Source of the DNA: Chloroflexota bacterium
GTDB taxonomy: Bacteria; Chloroflexota; Dormibacteria; Dormibacterales; Dormibacteraceae
Length of the DNA stretch: 10,874 nt
Assembly: GCA_005880755.1 (NCBI GenBank)
Contig: VBGV01000047.1
Coordinates: 1-10,874, forward strand
Reading direction: 5' to 3'
Part shown: positions 5,632 through 10,874 of the stretch, one piece after another
Layout of the letters: every line of letters begins with the position of its first letter
Numbering within the stretch: position 1 is the first letter of the stretch
The notes under the pieces: generated by a model
Database searches by the model: none
Told to the model about the DNA's origin: nothing
Seen by the model: the letters and a program-made list of their open reading frames with translations, nothing else
Program-made: the position numbers and the translations under genes

Positions 5632-5655
5632 TTAGATTTTGTGCGCCAGGTCATC
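5632..5655. repeat. 24-bp imperfect direct repeat, copy in the murC end
   Basis: Partner of 5489-5512 (21 of 24 identical). On the minus strand it encodes the last seven murC residues and the stop, GAC CTG GCG CAC AAA ATC TAA. It also contains an ATG (5654-5652) in the phase that would begin murB if the 143 bp between the repeat starts were removed, giving a 23-nt murC/murB overlap. Confidence 0.85.
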
Positions 5656-6924
5656 GCCCAACTTCTTGATATCGCCCGCGCCCATGAGCAGGACAAGGTC
5701 ATCCGGGCCGACGATTTCCTCGAGAGCTTCTTTGGCTTTGATGAAGTCGCCGACGTAGATGCCGTGCGGGATCTGGTGCGCAAGGTCGGAGGCGCGGACG
5801 CCGGAAACGTTCTCCTCGCCCGCGCTGTATACGTCCAGCACGTAAACGCGGTCGGCGCCGTCGAACGCCCGCGCAAAGTCGTGCATCAGCGCGCTCAAAC
5901 GGGAGTAACGGTGCGGCTGGAAGACCACGAGCAGGCGGCGGTGACGCAGCTCGCGGGCGGCCTCGATCGTCGCGCGCACCTTCGTCGGGTGGTGCGCGTA
6001 GTCGTCGTAAACCGTCGCGCCCTGGAAGACGCCGAGAAACTCCAGGCGGCGATGGGCGCCGGGGAACGTGTGCAGCGCCGCAGCGACGTCGTTGAATCCG
6101 ATGCCGAGCTCGAGCGCCATCGCGGCCGCCGCGGTCGCGTTCTGGATGTTGTGGCGGCCGGGCTGCCGTAGGTTGACGTGTCCAAGCAGGTCGACGCCGC
6201 GATAGATCGGAAAAGGACGGGCATGCTCGCAGCGATACGTCGCGCCCTGGCGAAAGCCGTAGGTGACCTTGCGTGCCTTCGGCTTGAGCTCGCGCGCGAG
6301 CTCGTCATCCGCGCACAACACCGCGAGCCCGCTTTGCGGCAGGCCTTCGATGAACCACTGGAACAGGTCGCGGACCGCGCTCACGTCGCGGAAGTGGTCG
6401 GGGTGGTCGAGCTCGATGTTGGTGACGATCGCCCGTTGCGGGTGGTGCAGCGTGAGCGTGCCGTCCGACTCGTCCGTCTCGGCGACGAGCCACTCGGACT
6501 TGCCCGCGCGCGCGCTTGATCCGTCGCCCACCAGCACGGTCGGGTCGTAGCCGGCGGTGACGAGGATGTGGCCGACCATGTGCGTGACGGTCGTCTTGCC
6601 GGCGGTGCCGGCGACCGCGATCGAGTCCGCCTCGTTGATCATCTGCGCGAGCATCTCGGCGCGGCTCAGGACCTTGACCCCCATCGCGCGAGCGGCGTCG
6701 AGCTCCCGCGACTTCTTGATTGCGCCGCTGTAGACGAGCAGGTCTTGGCCCAGGACGTGCTCGGGGTCGTGGCCAAGGACGAATTTCAGGCCCTCGGTCT
6801 CGAGCTCCGACGTCGTGTCCGATTCCTTGAGATCGCATCCGCTGACGTCGTCTCCCCGCGCCAGGAAGACCCGCGCCAGCGCGGACACTCCGGCGCCGCC
6901 GACGCCCATGAGATGAGCCCTCAC
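5632..6924 (-). CDS. murC: UDP-N-acetylmuramate--L-alanine ligase MurC
   Basis: Mur ligase that adds L-Ala to UDP-MurNAc in the cytoplasm. The 430 residues are slightly short for the family. Visible: N-terminal UDP-binding GVGGAGVSALA (7-17), the ATP P-loop AGTAGKTT (105-112), ETDESDGTL (149-157), NIELDHPDHF (169-178) with the MurC metal-site residues, DDYAHHPTKV (307-316) and FQPHRYSR (335-342) in the C-terminal domain. The P-loop has Ala108 where MurC proteins usually have His (GTHGKTT). The start is GTG at 6924 in a GTGA overlap with the murG stop, with GAGG 10 nt upstream; the next ATG (residue 6) would cut the first beta strand. The last seven codons and stop form one copy of the 24-bp repeat, and a structured insert follows before murB. 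Confidence 0.96.
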   Translation of the reverse strand: MRAHLMGVGGAGVSALARVFLARGDDVSGCDLKESDTTSELETEGLKFVLGHDPEHVLGQDLLVYSGAIKKSRELDAARAMGVKVLSRAEMLAQMINEADSIAVAGTAGKTTVTHMVGHILVTAGYDPTVLVGDGSSARAGKSEWLVAETDESDGTLTLHHPQRAIVTNIELDHPDHFRDVSAVRDLFQWFIEGLPQSGLAVLCADDELARELKPKARKVTYGFRQGATYRCEHARPFPIYRGVDLLGHVNLRQPGRHNIQNATAAAAMALELGIGFNDVAAALHTFPGAHRRLEFLGVFQGATVYDDYAHHPTKVRATIEAARELRHRRLLVVFQPHRYSRLSALMHDFARAFDGADRVYVLDVYSAGEENVSGVRASDLAHQIPHGIYVGDFIKAKEALEEIVGPDDLVLLMGAGDIKKLGDDLAHKI

Positions 6925-7967
6925 CCGCTGACGACCTCGCGCAGCACCGCCAGCACTCGCTGCGCGGCGTCATGGCGGCCCGCCGCAGCCGAGGCCTTGG
7001 CCATCGCGCGGATCCGGTCGGCTTCGAGGCTGTCGATCGACCGCAGAAGGCTGTCCCCGTCGAGCTCGTCGTCGGCGATCCTCACCGCGGCGCCGGCGCT
7101 GACCATGGCCGCCGCGTTCTCCTCCTGGTGGCCGCCGCCGAACGTGCCGGGGACGAGCACCATTGGCAGCCCGACCGCGGCCGCCTCGGCGATGGTGCCG
7201 ACCCCGGCTCGGCTGACGATCAGGTCGGCGCGTGTCATCAATGCGGCCATGTCGTCGGTGAAGGCGATCCCGCGGTAGCGGTCACGCGCGTGCTGGGGTA
7301 GCTCGTCCGCGCCCTGCTGCCCGGCGACATGCACCACCTCCTCGAACCTCTGGCACAGCCCGTCGAGGGCAGACCACACCGCCTGGTTGAGCCTGCGCGC
7401 GCCCTGGCTTCCGCCGGTGACCAGCAGCCGGCGCGGCGGCACGTCCGGCGTCCGCGGCTCGAAGCCCTCACGGAGGGGAACTCCGGTCGTCACGACGCGG
7501 ACGCCTCGCAGCCGCGATTCGGTGCCGGGCAGTGTCGTGCACACGGCGGCCGCGTTGGCCGCGAAGTACCGCGTCGCCAGGCCCGGCCGCACGTCCTTCT
7601 CATGCAGCACATAAGGAAGACGGCGGATGCGAGCCGCGGCAACCGCGGGGGCCATCACGTAGCCGCCCATGCCGAGTACGACATCAGGCCGGAAGCGGTC
7701 GACGATGCGGAGCCCTGCGCGCAGCGCCAGCGGGACAAGCGCCGGCAGCGCGAGGTTCTTCCACAGTGCGTCACGGTCGATCCCGCGGACCCGGACGGTT
7801 TCCAGCTCGAAACCCGCGGCCGGGACGAGGCGCTCCTCCGGGCCGCCCTTGCGCCCGACGAGCAGGACGGCACCGCCCGGTTCCTCAGCGCGAAACGCCC
7901 GCGCGACCGCGAGCGCCGGATACAGGTGCCCGCCGGTCCCGCCGCCAGCGATCAAAAGGCGCATCAC
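6921..7967 (-). CDS. murG: Lipid II synthase MurG (undecaprenyl-PP-MurNAc-pentapeptide GlcNAc transferase)
   Basis: Peripheral membrane GT-B glycosyltransferase that transfers GlcNAc from UDP-GlcNAc to lipid I, producing lipid II on the inner membrane face. It has 348 residues. Visible: N-terminal glycine-rich loop AGGGTGGHLYPALA (7-20), GMGGYVMAPA (99-108), the linker/cleft segment HEKDVRPGLATR (122-133), TGGSQGARRLN (184-194), and the UDP-GlcNAc site SRAGVGTIAE...GLPMVLVP...HQEENA (252-285). Two segments differ from the common forms HEQN and GA(S/L)T. The start is GTG at 7967 or ATG at 7964 (GTGATG); GTG is preferred because every neighbouring junction uses a 4-nt overlap. As sequenced, ftsW overlaps the first 83 nt of murG, unlike any other junction here. 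No strong Shine-Dalgarno sequence is seen. Confidence 0.95.
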   Translation of the reverse strand: MMRLLIAGGGTGGHLYPALAVARAFRAEEPGGAVLLVGRKGGPEERLVPAAGFELETVRVRGIDRDALWKNLALPALVPLALRAGLRIVDRFRPDVVLGMGGYVMAPAVAAARIRRLPYVLHEKDVRPGLATRYFAANAAAVCTTLPGTESRLRGVRVVTTGVPLREGFEPRTPDVPPRRLLVTGGSQGARRLNQAVWSALDGLCQRFEEVVHVAGQQGADELPQHARDRYRGIAFTDDMAALMTRADLIVSRAGVGTIAEAAAVGLPMVLVPGTFGGGHQEENAAAMVSAGAAVRIADDELDGDSLLRSIDSLEADRIRAMAKASAAAGRHDAAQRVLAVLREVVSG

Positions 7968-9102
7968 TCTGACGATTGTTCCGCAACGCCGAACCCGAGC
8001 CGTGGCGGGCGATGCTCAGCAGGATGCCGACCGCGGCCAGCGACGTGGCAAGCGCGGTGCCCCCGTAGCTGAAAAAAGGCAGGGGCACGCCCGTGATCGG
8101 AAGCGTGTTGGTGACCGTCGCCATGTTGAGCAACGCCTCGAAGGTCACCCACGTGGTGATCGACGCTGCAAGCGCCATCCCGAACCTGTCCGGCGCACGC
8201 AGCGACGCGCGATAACCGCGGATGCCGAACACGAGGAAGCCGAGCATCACAAGCGTCGTCCCGATCAAACCGGTCTCCTCGCCGATGATGGCGAAGATGA
8301 AGTCGGTGTGCGCCTCCGGGAGCCAGCCGTACTTCTCGATCGAGTGACCGATGCCGACGCCGAAGATGCCCCCTGATGCGAGCCCGTAAAGGGACTGGGT
8401 GGCCTGGAAGCCGGCGCCGAGGGGATCCGCCCACGGGTTTTTGAACGCGGTGAGGCGGGACATTCGGTACGGCTCGAGCAGCGTCACCGCGATGAAACCA
8501 AGGCCGAGGAAGGCGGCGAGCAGGATGATGTGGCGCAGGCGGCCGCCGCCGGCCCAGTAGGCGCTGAGAAAGATTCCAACTGTGACGATGGCCGTGCCCA
8601 GGTCGCGCTCGAGCATCAGCAGGGCGAGCACGCCCGCGAGCATCGCCGCGAAGGGCACGAACACCTGCTGGAACTGGCCCATGCGCTCCGAGTTGCGGTC
8701 GATCCAGTGCGCGATGAAGACGGCGAACGCGAGCTTGCCGAGCTCCGAAGGCTGGAATGTGCCGAGCGGTCCGGCGTCGAACCAGCGGCGGGCGCCGTTC
8801 ACGCTCACGCCTAGATGCGGGACGAGGACCAGCAGCATCAACAGCGCGACCGCGACCGCGCCTGCCGGCGCGAGCGGCCGGATGCGCCGATAGTCGATCC
8901 TCGCCAGCACGAACAAGGCGACGAACCCGATCACCAGCCACGCGGCCTGCCTCTCCGCGTAATAGAAGGTCGATTGGTGCTGGTTGTAGGCAAACGCGAC
9001 GGATGCGCTCGTGACCATGACCAGCCCGGCCGCGCACAGCAGGACGGTGGTGAAAAGCAGCAGCCGGTCCGGCTGCGGTCGCTCTTGATGCGCGGTGCTC
9101 AC
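7885..9102 (-). CDS. ftsW: Septal peptidoglycan glycosyltransferase FtsW (SEDS family)
   Basis: Polytopic SEDS polymerase that, with its cognate class B PBP (FtsI), polymerises lipid II into septal glycan. It has 405 residues as read, with about ten hydrophobic segments. Visible: NGARRWFDAGPLGTFQPSEL (102-121), LLMLERDLGTA (161-171), GFQATQSLYGLASGG (231-245), GWLPEAHTDFIFA (259-271) containing the catalytic Asp (D267), GEETGLIG (274-281) and ITGVPLPFFSYGGTA (336-350). The start is GTG at 9102 in a GTGA overlap with the murD stop. The last span ends near residue 367. The following 38 residues are very Arg-rich and are coded by DNA that also encodes the murG N-terminus; the natural tail may instead be GFGVAEQSSE in the adjacent frame. 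Function is not in doubt; the exact C-terminus is. Confidence 0.95.
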   Translation of the reverse strand: MSTAHQERPQPDRLLLFTTVLLCAAGLVMVTSASVAFAYNQHQSTFYYAERQAAWLVIGFVALFVLARIDYRRIRPLAPAGAVAVALLMLLVLVPHLGVSVNGARRWFDAGPLGTFQPSELGKLAFAVFIAHWIDRNSERMGQFQQVFVPFAAMLAGVLALLMLERDLGTAIVTVGIFLSAYWAGGGRLRHIILLAAFLGLGFIAVTLLEPYRMSRLTAFKNPWADPLGAGFQATQSLYGLASGGIFGVGIGHSIEKYGWLPEAHTDFIFAIIGEETGLIGTTLVMLGFLVFGIRGYRASLRAPDRFGMALAASITTWVTFEALLNMATVTNTLPITGVPLPFFSYGGTALATSLAAVGILLSIARHGSGSALRNNRQSDAPFDRWRRDRRAPVSGARGRAGVSR

Positions 9103-10355
9103 GCCGCAAACCGTTGGCGGACCAGCTCTTTGAACTGGTTGCCGCGATCCTCGAAGTCCTTGAACATGTCGAAGCTTTTGTAGGCGGGACTCAAGAGCAC
9201 GACGCCGCCCTGGCGCGCGAGCCCGGCGGCGATCGACACCGCCTCTTCGAGTGATGGAGCGCGCAGGATCTGCGGGTGATCGCGTAAGGCTTCGGCCAGC
9301 GCGTCCGCTGAGGCCCCGATGAGAATCACGGCCTCGGTGTTCGCGAGCACGTCCGCGACCCACTCGCGCAGCTCGAAACCGCCGCCGTATCCGCCGGCGA
9401 TCAGGATCACCGGCGCGCCAGGGAACGCGTTCAGCGCCACGCGTCCCGCGTCGGGATTGGTCGCCTTGGAGTCGTTGTACCAGCGGACGCCTGCCCACTC
9501 GCCCACCAGCTCGAGCCTGTGCTCGACGCCTCGGAACGAGCGGATGGCGTTGTTGATCGCGTCGTCGCTCAACCCCGCGATGCGTCCCACGGCCGCCGCG
9601 GCAAGCGCGTTTTCCATGTTGTGACGCCCGGGGAGGGGCATCGGCGGCATTGGTTGGTGTTCGTCGAACCAGACGATCTCGCCGCCCGCGCGAGCGGCAA
9701 GTGCGCGTACGACTTGATCGCGTCCGTTCAATACGGCGTAGTGCGCGTCCTCGATCGCGCGCGCTTTGAGGTCTACATATCGCTCCAAGGTGCGATGGCG
9801 GTCGAGGTGATCCGGCGTGATGTTCAGGATGACGCCCACGTGCAGGCGCGGCCGCTCGACAGACTCGAGCTGGAAGCTGGAGAGCTCGAGCACCACCCAA
9901 TGCTCGGGAGTGATCTCGTCCACGCGATCGAGCACGGTGTCGCCGATGTTGCCGCCCACCATCACCGGGCGGTCACCGGACGACAAAACCACGCCGGTGA
10001 GCGCGGTCGTGGTCGTCTTGCCGTTGGTCCCGGTGATGCCGACCACCGTTCCCTTGCACGTCTTCAGAAACAGGTCGATCTCGCTCGAGACGGGGATGCC
10101 TTGCGCGCGCGCTTCATTGAGCAGCTCGGAATCCCACGCCACGCCTGGGCTCGCGTACACCACATCGACACCCTCGAGAGCGCGGGCGTCGTAGCCGCCC
10201 AGACGCAGGTCGACGCTCGGCGGCATCTGCTCGATCGTCGACTGCAGCTCCGCGGCGAGCTTGCGATCGACCACTCGGACCTTCTCACCCCGCGCGGTGA
10301 GATGCTGCGCGAGCGCGATGCCGCTGCGCGCCGCGCCCACCACGAGAGCGGTCAA
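9099..10355 (-). CDS. murD: UDP-N-acetylmuramoylalanine--D-glutamate ligase MurD
   Basis: Mur ligase that adds D-Glu to UDP-MurNAc-L-Ala. It has 418 residues. Visible: N-terminal UDP-binding strand TALVVGAARSGIALAQ (2-17), YASPGVAWD (67-75), the ATP P-loop GTNGKTTTT (109-117), ELSSFQLE (157-164), NITPDHLDRH (178-187), the carbamylated Lys position at K197 in DLKARA, YNDSKATN (293-300), and the D-Glu-binding C-terminal motif LLSPAYKSFDMFKDFEDRG (387-405). The TTG start at 10355 is chosen because it overlaps the mraY stop as TTGA and retains the first beta strand; the next in-frame starts (GTG GTG at codons 5 and 6) would cut into it. The open frame continues upstream through mraY in a wrong phase. 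The stop overlaps the ftsW GTG as GTGA. Confidence 0.96.
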   Translation of the reverse strand: MTALVVGAARSGIALAQHLTARGEKVRVVDRKLAAELQSTIEQMPPSVDLRLGGYDARALEGVDVVYASPGVAWDSELLNEARAQGIPVSSEIDLFLKTCKGTVVGITGTNGKTTTTALTGVVLSSGDRPVMVGGNIGDTVLDRVDEITPEHWVVLELSSFQLESVERPRLHVGVILNITPDHLDRHRTLERYVDLKARAIEDAHYAVLNGRDQVVRALAARAGGEIVWFDEHQPMPPMPLPGRHNMENALAAAAVGRIAGLSDDAINNAIRSFRGVEHRLELVGEWAGVRWYNDSKATNPDAGRVALNAFPGAPVILIAGGYGGGFELREWVADVLANTEAVILIGASADALAEALRDHPQILRAPSLEEAVSIAAGLARQGGVVLLSPAYKSFDMFKDFEDRGNQFKELVRQRFAA

Positions 10356-10874
10356 CCCAGCAGCTTCACGAGAGCGACCGCGGCCAGCGCCGAGACGAGC
10401 CCCGCGGCCCAGAAAGTCAGGGCGATGCGGTTCTCTGACCAACCCTCGTGGTGGAACGTGTAGTGGATCGGGGTCATGGTGAAAACGCGGCGTCCGCCGC
10501 TGGCTTTGAAGTAAGCCACCTGAATGATGACAGACAGGGTCTCCAGCACAAACACAAGAGCCACGATCGGAAGCAGCAGAAGCACGCCCTGCTGAATCGC
10601 CATCGCGGCCAGCGCAAAGCCGATCGCGAGCGAACCGGTATCGCCCATGAACACCCGCGCGGGATACCTGTTGAACACGAGGAACGCAACCAGGGCTCCG
10701 CACAAAGTCATCGCGACGGCCTTCTCGCCGGCGGGCGCACCAGGCAGAAGCAACGCGATCGTTGCGATCGCGATCACGGCCAGCCCGCCCGCGAGCCCGT
10801 CCATGCCGTCCGTGATGTTCACCGCGTTGGCCGTGGCGACGATGGCCGCGACCGCAAGCGGAAAGACCACCCAT
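10352..10874 (-). CDS. mraY: Phospho-MurNAc-pentapeptide transferase MraY (C-terminal 173 residues; 5' end beyond the window)
   Basis: Polytopic membrane enzyme that transfers phospho-MurNAc-pentapeptide from UDP to undecaprenyl phosphate, forming lipid I. The fragment starts inside a membrane span and contains the family motifs NAVNITDGMDGLAGG (with the catalytic-site Asp residues), FNRYPARVFMGDTGSLAIG, a span VALVFVLETLSVIIQV, then TPIHYTFHHEGWSE. At the last motif most MraY have PIHHHFELxGWSE; here only the first His of the HHH triplet is kept (positions 10465-10457 code H-Y-T). Hydrophobic segments are present on both sides and the C-terminus ends in a last span, ALAAVALVKLLG. The stop overlaps the murD TTG. 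Family is firm; the normal start lies beyond the right edge. Confidence 0.95.
   Translation of the reverse strand, partial: WVVFPLAVAAIVATANAVNITDGMDGLAGGLAVIAIATIALLLPGAPAGEKAVAMTLCGALVAFLVFNRYPARVFMGDTGSLAIGFALAAMAIQQGVLLLLPIVALVFVLETLSVIIQVAYFKASGGRRVFTMTPIHYTFHHEGWSENRIALTFWAAGLVSALAAVALVKLLG

Noticed and set aside
4930..6171. Long plus-strand open frame (413 codons) opposite murB and murC
   Set aside because: Antisense to two clear genes, crosses the intergenic hairpins, is low-complexity in Arg/Ala/Asp/Val, and matches no family I know; a GC-rich shadow frame.
7964..9109. Second minus-strand open frame of 381 codons through ftsW
   Set aside because: Most of it is the wrong phase of ftsW and Arg/His-rich. 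Only its last codons (GFGVAEQSSE and the TGA) are of interest as the possible true ftsW end, reported as a finding.
10356..10874. Upstream extension of the murD frame through mraY
   Set aside because: Wrong-phase reading of mraY, lacks any MurD homology before the TTG at 10355; a natural fusion is not supported.
1..10874. CRISPR arrays, tRNA/rRNA genes, transposases, phage or defence genes
   Set aside because: No regularly spaced repeats, no tRNA cloverleaf or rRNA-like sequence recognised, and all coding capacity is used by dcw genes.

Overview
The window is a stretch of the conserved division and cell wall (dcw) cluster of a GC-rich bacterium. Every gene lies on the minus strand, so transcription runs from high to low coordinates. 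In transcription order the genes are mraY (3' part only, entering at the right edge), murD, ftsW, murG, murC, murB, ddl, ftsQ, sbp (DUF1290 small basic protein), ftsA and ftsZ (5' part only, leaving at the left edge). These genes cover lipid I synthesis (MraY), lipid II synthesis (MurG), cytoplasmic UDP-MurNAc-peptide assembly (MurB, MurC, MurD, Ddl), septal glycan polymerisation (FtsW) and the divisome core (FtsQ, FtsA, FtsZ, Sbp). murE, murF and ftsI are not in the window; in many clusters they lie upstream, beyond the right edge.

Organism: ftsA together with an sbp gene between ftsQ and ftsA resembles the Bacillus order (divIB, ylxW, ylxX, sbp, ftsA, ftsZ). With the high GC content, diderm Proteobacteria are unlikely. 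A Terrabacteria-type lineage such as Chloroflexota, Dormibacterota or a related uncultured phylum is plausible. This is inference; no marker in the window fixes the phylum.

Layout: from mraY to sbp the genes are packed tightly, with 4-nt stop/start overlaps at mraY/murD (TTGA), murD/ftsW (GTGA), murG/murC (GTGA), murB/ddl (ATGA) and ddl/ftsQ (ATGA), and a 10-nt overlap at ftsQ/sbp. Three junctions break the pattern. (1) ftsW/murG overlap by 83 nt, but the adjacent reading frame would give the usual GTGA overlap, which suggests a one-base frameshift near the ftsW 3' end. (2) murC/murB are separated by a 120-nt structured insert flanked by a 24-bp imperfect direct repeat. The repeat duplicates the end of murC as the start of murB, as if a palindromic element had landed in an ancestral overlap and left both genes intact. 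(3) sbp/ftsA are separated by 221 nt holding two tandem hairpins, a spaced direct repeat and a candidate promoter, so ftsAZ may be a separate transcription unit.

The known genes are ordinary; the novelty lies in these junctions and in a few deviations at usually conserved motifs (MraY HHH, MurC P-loop, MurG HEQN, FtsZ T3 loop). I found no tRNA, rRNA, CRISPR array, transposase gene or accessory defence system. The long plus-strand open frames are antisense shadows of the dcw genes.
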